This document shows, piece by piece, positions 1 through 9,967 of a DNA stretch of 35,508 nucleotides (position 1 is the stretch's first letter; every line of letters begins with the position of its first letter). Source of the DNA: Oscillospiraceae bacterium (GTDB taxonomy: Bacteria > Bacillota > Clostridia > Oscillospirales > Oscillospiraceae); contig JAFQCJ010000020.1 in assembly GCA_017416445.1 (NCBI GenBank), forward strand, positions 1-35,508, in the 5' to 3' direction. The notes under the pieces are model-generated. The model was not told the DNA's origin, did no database searches, and saw nothing but the letters and a program-made list of their open reading frames with translations. The position numbers and the translations under genes are program-made.

Positions 1-3000
1 ATCCTCTACGCGGAAAGCTTCTGCCGTAAAGACATCTGCATGTTCTGCCTGCAGTTTGTTCAGCAGATCCAGATAGGAGTTCCACTGTGCCACGCATTCC
101 ACATCCTGTGCAGGAATTCGTTCAGGAACAGCAGGCAGCCAGCCGGCAAAGCGATAGCCAGCCCATTCAGGATCAGTGGGAGCGTTCACAGTAGAATCAT
201 AGTACTGCGTAATTGCGTTCACCGCGCTGCCGCCATTGGAATTGAATCGAATGGTATAGGCATTCTTTTCCCAGACAGCGATCAAAGTGATTTCGCCACC
301 GGCAGTCTCTACCAGATCGGAGCGATCGTATCCGCCCACATAAGTGCGGCTTGCATCACCCTTGACCTGCCACTTAACGAACTTGTGACCGGTCAGTTCG
401 AATCCGTTGGTGTTCAATGCCTCGATCTCACCATAAGCAAACTCCTGTGCCTCCATCGAGCCAGAAGCCTTCTCGTCACCGCTCTCAAATTTGACGATGT
501 ACTTATTGGCAGACCACTGGGCATACAGGGTCATATCATCCGTCAGATTTGCAATTTCTGCTTCATCAGCATAGGGTGTACCGCTGCCATTCTGTGCAGT
601 ATTCCAACCGGCAAAGGTATGGCCGGTCTTGACAAAGGTATTCTTGGGCAGTTTCTGCGCATCGGTACCGTACTTGACGGACACGGAATCCATGCCCTCA
701 CCCTCGCCGGTATTGGCATCGAAGGTGACGGTATAAGTATTGGCCTGCCACTGGGCATACAGACAAACGGTTCCTTCTGTTGCCAGATTCTTAACCTCTG
801 CCTGCTTATCCGAATAGGTTTCACCACTGCCATCTGCCACAGTATTCCAGCCGGTAAAGGTGTAGCCAGTTCTGGTGAACGTGTTGGGCATCAGGGTAAA
901 CGATGCGTCATAAGTTGCATTCTGGGTTACACTCTGTTCCATGCCATCATTGGAGCAGAATTTCACAACGTACGTATTCTGCTCCCAGCCGGCAGTGAGA
1001 ATGCGATTTCCGGTGGAACCCTCTGCAATTTCCGTGATCACCGTATTTCCCAGACTCCAGCCGGTAAAGGTATAACCGGTTCTGGTGGGCGCCTGCAGCA
1101 CAACATGATCCTTAACCGTATACTTTCCGGGGTTACTCTCGGGGTTGATGCCATCAACGAGATTGTTATAAGTAATGGTATACTCGATGACTTTCCATGC
1201 AGCCTTCACAACAACAGGTTCAGCAGGCATCGTTGCAGGAACATTCTGCTCGCCGGTTTCATCTGTCCAGTAAAGGAAGGTGTAACCGGTTCTGGTGGGC
1301 ACCGGCAACGTAATGGTTGCACCATACAGTGTACTGGTAGTAGTGCTGTCGCTGCCGTCAGCCAGATCAATGGTCAGAGCATAGCTGTTTCGGCTGTACT
1401 TCACCTGTACCACGGTGCGTCCGTCGCCGGCAATGACCTTCTGCTCCACTGCCTCTGCGGTAAAGCCCGTATAGGTCTTATCAGCGATTGCTTCAGTCTG
1501 CTCTCCGGTAGTGCCGGTCAGTTCCTTGGTATCTTTCGTCTGAACCAGCGTGTATGCGCCATTCAAATCCTCAAGCACATACTCCACCGTATACTTGGTA
1601 TTATCATTGGCTGTCCAGTCCGCAGTATAGGTCTTTGCCTCTGCGGGCATGGTAGCATCTGCTGCCAGTTCAGGATTCCAGCTCAGTTTATAGCCGACTT
1701 TTTCCCAAGCGGGAGCATAGTTGTTGATTTCTGCACCATACGGCACACTATTCGCGACCGTTTCCTTCAGCGTATCGTCATCCGAGACCTTGCTATCCAC
1801 AAAGGTCAGTGTATAACTGTTCAAAGACCACTTGGCGTACAGTGTAATGCCGTTCACCGGCACCGTATCCTTTGCAAAGTCAAAGGCGGTAGTGTAGTTG
1901 CTGTCTTTATACCAGCCGTCAAAGGTGTAACCTTCCTTCGTGGGCTCGGCAGGTGCACTGATTTTGCTGTCAACATCAGCGGTAATGCTGGCGACCTTGC
2001 TGCCGCCCTGGCTGTTGAAGCAGACTTCGTATTCAATAGCATCCCACTGCGCTGTGTAGGTTTTCGCTTCCGCAGGCATGGGGCTTTCAACAGTAGGCTC
2101 CCATCCCTGGAAGGTGTAACCCTCGCGGCTCACAGTAGGTTCGGTAATGTGCGCACCGAAATAGACCTCACCGGAAGGATCATTTTCAGTAAAGCTACCG
2201 TCGTTGGGATTCCATGTTAAATTGTGCTTGTTTCTGCTGTAATAGACAGTGACTACGGTGCTACCGTCGGGCGCAACAGTACCGGCAGTATACCCGTTGC
2301 TCTCATTGTTATCCGTCACCGACACACGCGTAAATCCCTCAGCTGCAGCTTTAGGCTCATACTTTGCATCCGTTGTACCGGTCTTAGGCTCTACCACAGG
2401 CGTGTCGGGATAGTTTCCCTCGACATCCATCTCATAGTAATGCACCGTATACTTCGTATCGGTATTAGGTGCCCAGATTGCCTGCAAGGTATGATCAGCT
2501 AAAACGTTGACCACAGTATCAGCCATAATGACTGTATTTTCATATTTCCAGCCTGACAAATGGTAACCATCAGGTTTTGCTTGAACCGCTTCTTCTCCAG
2601 GTAGTGTTCCGTAAGCAGAGCCATATGTCACCTTCATGTCGCCCACGGTACCTTGGCCCTCGCCGTAATCAAAGAAAACGGTATATCCTTTGCCTGTCCA
2701 CACGGTGGTGTAGGTCACATTATCAGCAGGCATGGTGGCATCTTTCTTCAATTCAGGAGACCACGTCATGTCATAGCCATCACGGGATGCAACTTCCGGT
2801 GCGATGATTACCGTACCGTATTCAACCTTTCCGTGGGTATATGCGCTCTCTTCCGAAGTGATGCTGCTCTCCGTCACATTCCAGGCCAAGTTATAACTGT
2901 TGACATTCCACTTGGCGTACAGGATCAGATTTTTAGCGGGCATCGTATCAGTGGTAAAGTCAAACGCCGTGGTGCATTCCTCATCTGTATACCAGCCAAT

Positions 3001-6000
3001 AAATTTATGGCCTTCTTTTTGGGGATCACCGGGGACGGGGATGGCACTGCCGAAGGGAACATCCACGCTGTCAACCGTGCTGCCGCCCTTACTGTCAAAG
3101 GTCACCTTGTAGGTATCAGCCTGCCACTGGGCATACAGATTCAGGTTCTGGCGTTTAAATTGCGCGGGAACATCATTCTCCCCATAGGGTGTTCCGCTGC
3201 CATCTGCTGCTGTATTCCAGCCGGTAAATGTGTAACCAGGGCGAACCATATCTGCAGAAGGTTCTGTGATACCAGAAATCGTATCGTCAGCCGTACCATC
3301 TGTATTACTTGCAAATGTGACGGTTGTTTTGTTTACTTCGGAATCATCAGTGAAAGTACCACCGTTGGCATAGAACACAACCTCAAACACGTCATCCCAG
3401 GCACCAGAAACGACTTGCTTTTTAGTGTACTTTTTCTCTTCTGCTACGCCGAGCGTTCCATCGTCAGCACCATACTGCTGATAATATCCCTCTTCCTCAA
3501 ACTTGTAAAGATTAGCATCTTTTACCGAATAGTAAGTTTTGCTCGCAGACAATAGCTGCCGATTTCCATTTGCATCGTAATACGAACCTTGCAGAGCAGT
3601 CCCCGTTAAATTTGTTGCTGTTGCACTAGTACCAAAGCCACTGCTTGTATCTTTTACAACACCATCCTGCAAAGTAATGCTCAAATTCTCACTGTTTGTG
3701 CATTCAATGATTATGCTACTGTCTTCATTATTAGTTTCAATTAGTCCACCTAGTTTTGCACCATCTTTTACAACTAGCGTTCCATCAACAATTAACCGGC
3801 CTCGTTCACTTAGAGCAACGCTGTTTGCTGTTGCTAAATAGCTGCCACTAGGATAATGTTTTCCAGCGTAAGCGACAGCATCAAATCCATCATAAATGGC
3901 CAATTCACTTTGAACCGTAAGTGTTGCATCGCTTTCCACATATACACTCGCACCTGGCATAATTTTGAATTTATTTGGTACTGAATAATCGCCATTCGCA
4001 AGATTAAAGTGCATCGTATACGGAATTGCAAAATGAACCGATGACGTATCAACTTTATTAGAGCCAGCAGACAACTCAATAGAACCAAATTCTGCTCCGC
4101 CTTCAATATTGAACACACATTGTCCATATTCTTCGCGGTCAGTTACCTTGGAATTCTTGTTATAAACGATTTCAACAGTAGTTCCCTCTTTGATTTGAAT
4201 AAACGCATCCTGCTGTCCAATCATTCGCGTAGTGGTTAAATGATCACTGCTTCCAATCACTGCAGTTGCATTTATGTAGCAATAGCCATAAAGTTCAGAT
4301 GTATCGTTTAGCTGAATCGTGCTCTGAATATTATTTAATGAATATAAATTAAACGGACATTTACCCTCATTAAAGGTTATCATTGTATATGTGCCGCCAT
4401 GGAAATCATTAATTGTAAAAGATTCGTAGATTTTACCGCTTTCAGAAATCACTTTGCCACCGGTAATAAAACCTTTTACGCTAAGGATGCCACCCTCTGC
4501 AACTTTAGTAACAGAGGAATTATCCATCTTTAAATAGCCATAAGCACCACAAGTCTGACCTGCTATGCCACCAGAAGAGTATCCATATTGCCCGCCAATA
4601 ATCAGTGCCGCACCAGAGGACACTGTAATTGTTGCGCCTTGTACATCTAGCGTGCAATTTGCCCCAACACCTGGCATTGCACTTTTGTCAGTACTCTCAC
4701 CCGCCGACGGTGTATTGGCATACGGATGATCATGCTTTTCACCATTAATGGTATAATCTCCCCCATAGGGCAACAGCAAGGAAACATTACTGGGAATAGT
4801 AATATTCTTGTTAACAGTATACTCTTTGGCAAGCATAATGACAGTCTTATCACTGCCTGCATTTGCAGCAGAAAGAGCTTCCTCCAGGTGCTCGTACACA
4901 TTAGTTCCAACACTAAAATTAGGAGTAGTCTTTACCTCGGTAACGATAATGCTTGAAAGTTTGATTTTTGTGGTATAAGGACTTAATCTTGAGTCATTTG
5001 CTGTAATTACAATTTCCTTAGAATCTTGCGACCCCAATGTATAAACATATGTGCCATCGCTTGATGGTACGGCAGCCCCATAATCAGTACCCGCTACATT
5101 TTTAATCGTTACATCCGCTGTTATCGTTAAAGATACAATGCTGTTGGTATTATTAGTTACTACTAATGTAGAAGAGTTCTTTTTATAATCAAACATCTTG
5201 CCCGTCGCAGATACCTGACCTTCAATATAACCGCCATAAGCCCATGAACCTGTGGCCTCATCATAGACCGGCGCACTTCCAGAATACGACCATGTACCAT
5301 TAGTATCCTTTTCGGTAATAGTCAATGGTGATGCGCCAAAAGATCCCGTATCTAAGGAATACATCGCTACCGAATAGACCTCTTCATAGACCTGATAGAA
5401 CTCCACCCAGGTCTGCAGAGGCTCGTAGTCCTGCAGCTCTTCCAGTTCCTCGTCGGTGAGGTCGGCAGCCAGCTGCTCCAGCTCCCACATATCCTCTTTG
5501 GGATCCAGACGGTAGTCCATATCCAGAACAGCGGCCTCGATTTCCTCCCCGGACATGCCCACTTCCAGACCATAGGTCACCAGCAGCTCGTCCACAGCTG
5601 CCTTCACCTCGTCCAGCAGTGTGGGCGCGGCAGGCTGGGATGCGACCACAGCATAGGTCTGGCAGAACAGATCCCAGGTCTGCATGGCCTCATAGGCCTG
5701 CAGTTCTTCCAGTTCCTCGTCGTTGAGGTCATAGGTCAGCGCTTCCAGAGCCTCCATATCGGCCTCGGGATCCAGCTGTTCGTCCAGATCCAGAACCACA
5801 GCCTCGATCTCCTCCTCGGACATGCCCACTTCCAGACCATAGGTCACCAGCAGCTCATCCACGGCGGCCTTCACTTCGTCCAACAGAGTGGGAATGACCA
5901 CCTCGGGAGTGGTAACGGAAGTCTCGGGGGCGAGAACGGTGGTGTCACCGCTGTCCTCGACGCTGCCCTCAGGCGCGACAATAGCACCCTCACTGCCCTG

Positions 6001-6387
6001 TTCGGGATTTTCGGAGGTGCCGGTGTTTTCATCGGGGTTTTCGGGGGTTACAGTGCCCTCACCCTCTACAGGAGCATCGTTCCCGTCACCCTCTGCGGGA
6101 GTATCGGTTCCGTCACCCTCTGCGGGAGTATCGGTTCCGTCACCCTCGGCGGGAGTTTCGGTTCCGTCACCCTCGGCGGGAGTTTCGGTTCCGTCACCCT
6201 CGGCGGGAGTTTCGGTTCCGTCACCCTCGGCGGGAGTTTCGGTTCCGTCACCCTCAGCGGGGATTTCGGTATAGGTTTCATCTGTCACACTTTCGTCCGT
6301 GGCAAACGCCATGGTCGGAAGCATGGACACGATCATCATCACTGCCAGAAACGCGGATATGATCCGTTTCATTTCAGTTCTCAGCAT
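1..6387 (-). CDS. giant secreted surface protein with Flg_new repeats (C-terminus outside window)
   Basis: The frame is open from the start at 6387 to the left edge, at least 2129 codons with no stop. ATG 6387 has AGGAG 11 bases upstream; ATG 6372 in frame is an alternative. Residues 1-29 form a signal peptide ending MLPTMAFA. Then come PAEGDGTET repeats (about 42-113), two acidic helical modules of 89 residues (about 166-343), a cadherin-like or Ig-like stretch (about 400-485), a beta-helix-like segment rich in short G/N/T turns (about 486-950), and from about residue 1000 to the edge roughly 13 Flg_new (Listeria-Bacteroides) repeats of the GYTFTGWN...LYAQW type, plus two MucBP-like units ending VVTVYYSRN. 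These families occur in adhesins and internalin-like proteins, so a surface-binding role is inferred. No CxxC repeats and no anchor are visible; an anchor could lie beyond the window. Segment 3300-5250 is AT-richer than its flanks. Confidence 0.85.
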   Translation of the reverse strand, partial: MLRTEMKRIISAFLAVMMIVSMLPTMAFATDESVTDETYTEIPAEGDGTETPAEGDGTETPAEGDGTETPAEGDGTETPAEGDGTDTPAEGDGTDTPAEGDGNDAPVEGEGTVTPENPDENTGTSENPEQGSEGAIVAPEGSVEDSGDTTVLAPETSVTTPEVVIPTLLDEVKAAVDELLVTYGLEVGMSEEEIEAVVLDLDEQLDPEADMEALEALTYDLNDEELEELQAYEAMQTWDLFCQTYAVVASQPAAPTLLDEVKAAVDELLVTYGLEVGMSGEEIEAAVLDMDYRLDPKEDMWELEQLAADLTDEELEELQDYEPLQTWVEFYQVYEEVYSVAMYSLDTGSFGASPLTITEKDTNGTWSYSGSAPVYDEATGSWAYGGYIEGQVSATGKMFDYKKNSSTLVVTNNTNSIVSLTITADVTIKNVAGTDYGAAVPSSDGTYVYTLGSQDSKEIVITANDSRLSPYTTKIKLSSIIVTEVKTTPNFSVGTNVYEHLEEALSAANAGSDKTVIMLAKEYTVNKNITIPSNVSLLLPYGGDYTINGEKHDHPYANTPSAGESTDKSAMPGVGANCTLDVQGATITVSSGAALIIGGQYGYSSGGIAGQTCGAYGYLKMDNSSVTKVAEGGILSVKGFITGGKVISESGKIYESFTINDFHGGTYTMITFNEGKCPFNLYSLNNIQSTIQLNDTSELYGYCYINATAVIGSSDHLTTTRMIGQQDAFIQIKEGTTVEIVYNKNSKVTDREEYGQCVFNIEGGAEFGSIELSAGSNKVDTSSVHFAIPYTMHFNLANGDYSVPNKFKIMPGASVYVESDATLTVQSELAIYDGFDAVAYAGKHYPSGSYLATANSVALSERGRLIVDGTLVVKDGAKLGGLIETNNEDSSIIIECTNSENLSITLQDGVVKDTSSGFGTSATATNLTGTALQGSYYDANGNRQLLSASKTYYSVKDANLYKFEEEGYYQQYGADDGTLGVAEEKKYTKKQVVSGAWDDVFEVVFYANGGTFTDDSEVNKTTVTFASNTDGTADDTISGITEPSADMVRPGYTFTGWNTAADGSGTPYGENDVPAQFKRQNLNLYAQWQADTYKVTFDSKGGSTVDSVDVPFGSAIPVPGDPQKEGHKFIGWYTDEECTTAFDFTTDTMPAKNLILYAKWNVNSYNLAWNVTESSITSEESAYTHGKVEYGTVIIAPEVASRDGYDMTWSPELKKDATMPADNVTYTTVWTGKGYTVFFDYGEGQGTVGDMKVTYGSAYGTLPGEEAVQAKPDGYHLSGWKYENTVIMADTVVNVLADHTLQAIWAPNTDTKYTVHYYEMDVEGNYPDTPVVEPKTGTTDAKYEPKAAAEGFTRVSVTDNNESNGYTAGTVAPDGSTVVTVYYSRNKHNLTWNPNDGSFTENDPSGEVYFGAHITEPTVSREGYTFQGWEPTVESPMPAEAKTYTAQWDAIEYEVCFNSQGGSKVASITADVDSKISAPAEPTKEGYTFDGWYKDSNYTTAFDFAKDTVPVNGITLYAKWSLNSYTLTFVDSKVSDDDTLKETVANSVPYGAEINNYAPAWEKVGYKLSWNPELAADATMPAEAKTYTADWTANDNTKYTVEYVLEDLNGAYTLVQTKDTKELTGTTGEQTEAIADKTYTGFTAEAVEQKVIAGDGRTVVQVKYSRNSYALTIDLADGSDSTTTSTLYGATITLPVPTRTGYTFLYWTDETGEQNVPATMPAEPVVVKAAWKVIEYTITYNNLVDGINPESNPGKYTVKDHVVLQAPTRTGYTFTGWSLGNTVITEIAEGSTGNRILTAGWEQNTYVVKFCSNDGMEQSVTQNATYDASFTLMPNTFTRTGYTFTGWNTVADGSGETYSDKQAEVKNLATEGTVCLYAQWQANTYTVTFDANTGEGEGMDSVSVKYGTDAQKLPKNTFVKTGHTFAGWNTAQNGSGTPYADEAEIANLTDDMTLYAQWSANKYIVKFESGDEKASGSMEAQEFAYGEIEALNTNGFELTGHKFVKWQVKGDASRTYVGGYDRSDLVETAGGEITLIAVWEKNAYTIRFNSNGGSAVNAITQYYDSTVNAPTDPEWAGYRFAGWLPAVPERIPAQDVECVAQWNSYLDLLNKLQAEHADVFTAEAFRVED
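5360..5893 (-). repeat. two tandem 267-bp repeats coding acidic helical modules
   Basis: Two consecutive units of 89 codons each begin TLLDEVKAAVDELLVTYGLE and continue through an EEIEA...LDP segment to a DEELEELQ helix. The stretches 5551-5626 and 5818-5893 are nearly identical in DNA while the rest has diverged, which suggests an old duplication with later conversion. The modules are predicted helical and highly acidic. I do not recognise a named family. Confidence 0.85.
6062..6277 (-). repeat. 27-bp tandem repeat coding PAEGDGTET
   Basis: Eight head-to-tail 27-bp units lie just after the signal peptide of the 1-6387 gene. Units at 6143-6169, 6170-6196, 6197-6223 and 6224-6250 are identical. 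Those at 6089-6142 differ by a few bases (E to D), and the two outer units are degenerate. The period is nine codons, so copy-number change keeps the frame. The product is a flexible, acidic Pro-rich stalk. Confidence 0.95.
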
Positions 6388-6504
6388 CTCAGATCACGCT
6401 CCTATTTATTGGTAAAGTATTTTTATAAAACAAAAATCCACAAAGCTGTTGCCGTTTCATATCAGCAACACTTTTCTGGACTCTTAACGCGGGTTAAATC
6501 GAGA
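6388..6504 (-). promoter_or_regulatory. upstream region of the 1-6387 gene
   Basis: This AT-rich gap follows the terminator of the preceding gene, so the promoter of the 1-6387 gene should lie here. A TATAAA at about 6422-6427 could be a -10 box, but no convincing -35 sits at the right distance. A short inverted repeat (TGTTGC 6447-6452, GCAACA 6465-6470) could form a hairpin in the leader. Confidence 0.3.
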
Positions 6505-6541
6505 TAAAAACAACCGGGCGGGGGGCGTACCCCCCGCCCGG
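6505..6541 (-). terminator. rho-independent terminator of the SLH protein gene
   Basis: A perfect GC-rich hairpin (arms within 6514-6541, loop around 6527) is followed on the minus strand by a T-rich tract at 6513-6505. It lies 33 bases past the stop codon at 6575. Confidence 0.9.
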
Positions 6542-6574
6542 TCTCGGGTCAGTTAGTTGTAAAAGTGTCTGATC

Positions 6575-9500
6575 TTACTTCAGCTCGATGACCACGTTGA
6601 CAGTCTCGCCATCAACAGAGGCAATGATGTTATCGATCAGGTTGATCACATTGGACAGGATGCCATACAGACCAGCCTCGTTCATCTTCAGAGCCATCAG
6701 AGTATCGCCGGAAGTGGCAACATCAACGGTGATGACGCAGTCAGCCTTCAGAACGGCGATGGAAGAACCAACAGCCAGAGTAGTGCCCTCAGCAACCTTG
6801 ATCACGGTCACTTCAGAAGCCTCGTGCTCGACCAGCTGGACAGCATCGCGAACAGTGGCCTCGAAGTCATCCATGCTGGAACCCAGGGAGCCCAGCTTAT
6901 CCAGCTTCAGGAACTCATCGGCATCGTCTTCGAACTTCAGAGTGCAGGTACCCATGGTCAGCTCAGAACCCTTGGCGATCCAGATATAGCTGTCATCAGC
7001 AGCCTGAGTGTCGGTATCGACAGCATCAGTCAGCAGAGCCCAGGTATCACGTGCAGCCTGAACTGCATCGGGAGTAGCAACGATGGTGCCGGCCTTGTCG
7101 CCTTCGAAATGATAGGCAACCTTTTCGGTATCACCAGCGTACTTAACAGTGACATTCACGTCAGCCTTGTTGAACTCAATAGCCTTCTCCAGCCAGGGGC
7201 TGCCCAGAGTAGGAGTCTGAGTCAGACCAGTGGTGACGGTGATGGAGTGCTCACGATCGCCCTGAACGCCCAGAGAACCAACGTTCTGCATCTGAGCAGT
7301 CACGGTAACCTTGGAAGCATCCAGCTTAGCGCCGTCGGGAATGTAGATCACAGCAGAGTAATCATCGTAAGCGGTGGCAGAAACAGCATCTTCGCCTGCA
7401 GCTTCACCAGATTCGACCATAACAGCAAACTTCAGAGCCTCTTCGGTGGTATCGCCGCAAATATCGCAGATACCGTCAACGAAATCATGACCAGTGGCGG
7501 GAATAACTTCCTCACCCTCGCCGCACTCACAGCCCTTCAGGCCGTCAGTGGTACAGGTAGCCTCGTCCAGAACCTCGATCTTATGGATATGATCCACGAA
7601 CTCGATGTCGATGGTGGCTTCGCCGCCGTCCAGACCAGCGATAGTGGAGTCAACCAGGTTGACCAGGTTGTACAGCAGATCATAGGTCTTCTCGGAAGCC
7701 TGCAGAGCCAGCAGGATTTCCTCATCGATCTCAACACCTTCAAAGGTGATGATAGCATGATCGGTCAGCTCAGCAATGCTGGAGCCAACAGCCAGAGCGG
7801 TACCCTTGGCAACGATAATTTCGGTGCCCTCTTCGGTCTCATTCAGAACCAGAGCGCCGCGGACCTTCTCCTGGAAGGAGTCCATATCGTTGAAGTTGTC
7901 CAGCTTCAGGAAGGGATCGGTGAAGTCGGTTTCAAACTCCAGGACTCTGGTGCCCAGGTGGATGGAGGAACCGTTAGCGATCAGGATATAGCTGTCATCA
8001 GCAGCCTGAGTATCGGTATCAACGTGATCAGTCAGCTTCATCCAGGCAGCGCGGGTAGCATCCACGTCTTCAGACTCAGCAACAATCACATTCTCAGTAG
8101 CGGTGGGATTACCGGTGAAGTTGTAAACAGTAGAAGCAGTGCCGTCCTCATCAGTGATGTTGACGTTGACGGTAGCGGACTCAAAGTCCAGAGCATCATC
8201 CAGCCAGGGATTGCCCAGGGTGGGAGTCTGAGTCAGAGAAGTGTTGATCGTGACAGAATGTGCGCGCTCCTCAACATCCAGAGAGCCAACATTCTTCATC
8301 TTAGCAGACACAGTAACCTCAGAAGCATCCAGCTTCACACCATTGGGAACATAGATCTCAGCGGTGTAATCGTCATAGACGGTAGCGGAAACAGCCTTGT
8401 CATCCTTAGCTTCGCCGGATTCGACGGCCAGCCAGAACTTCAGAGCCTCATCCTCGGTAGCGCCGCAGCAGGAGCAGACGCCGTCAACGAAATCGTGACC
8501 GGTGCCGTCGTCTTCCAGAGTATCCTCAGTGCCGCAGCCATTGGCGCATTCCACAGTGGAATCACCCACGCAGGTGCAGTGCTTAAAGTCATGGCCCAGA
8601 GCGGGGATCACATCCTGTTCAGTCAGGATCTCACCACAGACAGAGCACTTTGCGCCGTCGGTCAGACCGGTCTCGGTGCAAGTGGCAGCCTTGCCGGGAA
8701 TAACCTCGGAGATGTGATCATCATCAGCGCACAGGATATGGCTGGGATCGCGATCACAGATGTTGTCGTTATTCTCATCGATATGACCCAGAGCCTCAGC
8801 AACAATCCACTTCTCGTAATCACAGACATCGCAGACCACATACCAGCCGCCATCTTCAGTACAGGTGGGATCCTTTGCGCGTTCAGCGCCAAGCACGTGA
8901 ACTTCCTTAGCATCCACCCAAACGCCGCAGTCTTCGCAATACTCACGATGATAATCATCATCCAGCACCTCAAAGGCGGTGTCATGATGTCTGCAGTAGT
9001 CACGGTCGCCGGCAGAGCTGGAAGAACCGGAAGAAGCAGGCTTCTTCTCCTCTTCGACGACGATCTCATCGACCTCGTCCAGATCCTCGCCGTTGACGGT
9101 AGCATCCTCGGCATCCATGGTAACAATGGTGGTACCCACAGAAGCCTTGGCCTTGACATTGTTAGCGCCCTTAATGACGATCACAACATCTTCAGCGTTG
9201 TCCATCTCGGTCACGTCGATCTCGGTGTCGTCACCGGTGATGACGGCAGAGACAGCGCCCTTACCGGACAGAGCGACATCCAGACCTTCGCCAACAACCA
9301 GAACGATACCGTCTTCATCGATCTCATACTCACCGTCTTCGGTGATGTAGCCAACGATAGCCTTGTTCAGCAGAGAGACCATCTGAGCGCGGGTGATATT
9401 AGCCAGAGGCTGCAGGGTGGTGGCAGTGACGCCGCCAACATAGCCCAGGTTCACCAGAGCGTTGGTGTACTCCTTGGCATAGACGGGAACCTCGCGAGCG

Positions 9501-9967
9501 TCATCAAAGACCTTGTCGCAAGCATCCTGGCCTTCAACGCCCAGAGCACGGCAGAACATGGTGAACATATCGGCACGGGTCAGGTAAGCGCCGGTGCCGA
9601 AGGTGTCAGCGCCGGTGCCGTTGATGATGCCGGCAGCATAGCACTTGGCAATGCCGTCAACATACCACTGGCCAGCAGCAACATCCTTGAAGAAGCTGAC
9701 ATCAGCAGTCTTCTCCAGCTTCAGCAGGCGGGCAAAGATAGCAGCAGCCTGCTCACGGGTCAGCAGACCATCGGGATCGAACAGATCAGCGCCGTTGGCA
9801 TCCTTGCCAACGCCGTTGACGATGCCCTTGTCGGACCATGCATAGATGGCGTCTTCAGCCCAATGGCCGGCAACGTCAGCATAGGTAACACCGGCAAAAG
9901 CCATGGTGGGCAGCATAGCCACCAGCATGCAAACAGTCAGCAGGCATGCAAAGAAACGCTTTTTCAT
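6575..9967 (-). CDS. SLH-domain cell-surface protein with Cys-rich repeats and duplicated C-terminal module
   Basis: 1130 residues from ATG 9967, chosen because AGGAGG lies 9 bases upstream and a signal peptide (1-25, ending TMAFA) starts there; upstream in-frame codons overlap the leader. Three SLH domains follow (about 29-85, 92-145, 153-206), with DVAGHWAEDAI and the LTREQ/LTRAD/ITRAQ motifs. SLH domains bind pyruvylated secondary cell-wall polymer, so this protein is probably wall-attached. Next are a beta-rich acidic linker (about 210-310), a Ser/Gly linker, Cys-rich repeats with CxxC pairs (about 325-500), and two copies of a roughly 300-residue module starting HDFVDG. The module has no family I recognise. 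It is single-gene: own promoter at 10115-10142, terminator at 6505-6541. The signal peptide ending MLPTMAFA matches that of the 1-6387 gene. Confidence 0.92.
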   Translation of the reverse strand: MKKRFFACLLTVCMLVAMLPTMAFAGVTYADVAGHWAEDAIYAWSDKGIVNGVGKDANGADLFDPDGLLTREQAAAIFARLLKLEKTADVSFFKDVAAGQWYVDGIAKCYAAGIINGTGADTFGTGAYLTRADMFTMFCRALGVEGQDACDKVFDDAREVPVYAKEYTNALVNLGYVGGVTATTLQPLANITRAQMVSLLNKAIVGYITEDGEYEIDEDGIVLVVGEGLDVALSGKGAVSAVITGDDTEIDVTEMDNAEDVVIVIKGANNVKAKASVGTTIVTMDAEDATVNGEDLDEVDEIVVEEEKKPASSGSSSSAGDRDYCRHHDTAFEVLDDDYHREYCEDCGVWVDAKEVHVLGAERAKDPTCTEDGGWYVVCDVCDYEKWIVAEALGHIDENNDNICDRDPSHILCADDDHISEVIPGKAATCTETGLTDGAKCSVCGEILTEQDVIPALGHDFKHCTCVGDSTVECANGCGTEDTLEDDGTGHDFVDGVCSCCGATEDEALKFWLAVESGEAKDDKAVSATVYDDYTAEIYVPNGVKLDASEVTVSAKMKNVGSLDVEERAHSVTINTSLTQTPTLGNPWLDDALDFESATVNVNITDEDGTASTVYNFTGNPTATENVIVAESEDVDATRAAWMKLTDHVDTDTQAADDSYILIANGSSIHLGTRVLEFETDFTDPFLKLDNFNDMDSFQEKVRGALVLNETEEGTEIIVAKGTALAVGSSIAELTDHAIITFEGVEIDEEILLALQASEKTYDLLYNLVNLVDSTIAGLDGGEATIDIEFVDHIHKIEVLDEATCTTDGLKGCECGEGEEVIPATGHDFVDGICDICGDTTEEALKFAVMVESGEAAGEDAVSATAYDDYSAVIYIPDGAKLDASKVTVTAQMQNVGSLGVQGDREHSITVTTGLTQTPTLGSPWLEKAIEFNKADVNVTVKYAGDTEKVAYHFEGDKAGTIVATPDAVQAARDTWALLTDAVDTDTQAADDSYIWIAKGSELTMGTCTLKFEDDADEFLKLDKLGSLGSSMDDFEATVRDAVQLVEHEASEVTVIKVAEGTTLAVGSSIAVLKADCVITVDVATSGDTLMALKMNEAGLYGILSNVINLIDNIIASVDGETVNVVIELK
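6578..8500 (-). repeat. duplicated ~300-residue module in the SLH protein
   Basis: Copy A spans about 8500-7590 and copy B about 7492-6578, both read on the minus strand. Both open with HDFVDG, a CxxC pair and EALKF..VESGEA. They share DDY.A.IY.P.G.KLDAS, a TQTPTLG.PWL segment, TDTQAADDSYI, LAVGSSIA and a closing NL.D..IA..DG helix/strand. Overall identity is moderate. The two copies are separated by a short Cys-rich repeat. Confidence 0.85.

Noticed and set aside
40..2220. 726-codon plus-strand frame at the left edge
   Set aside because: It is opposite the Flg_new-repeat gene, whose minus frame is open to the edge and gives clear GYTFTGW motifs; the plus frame gives none.
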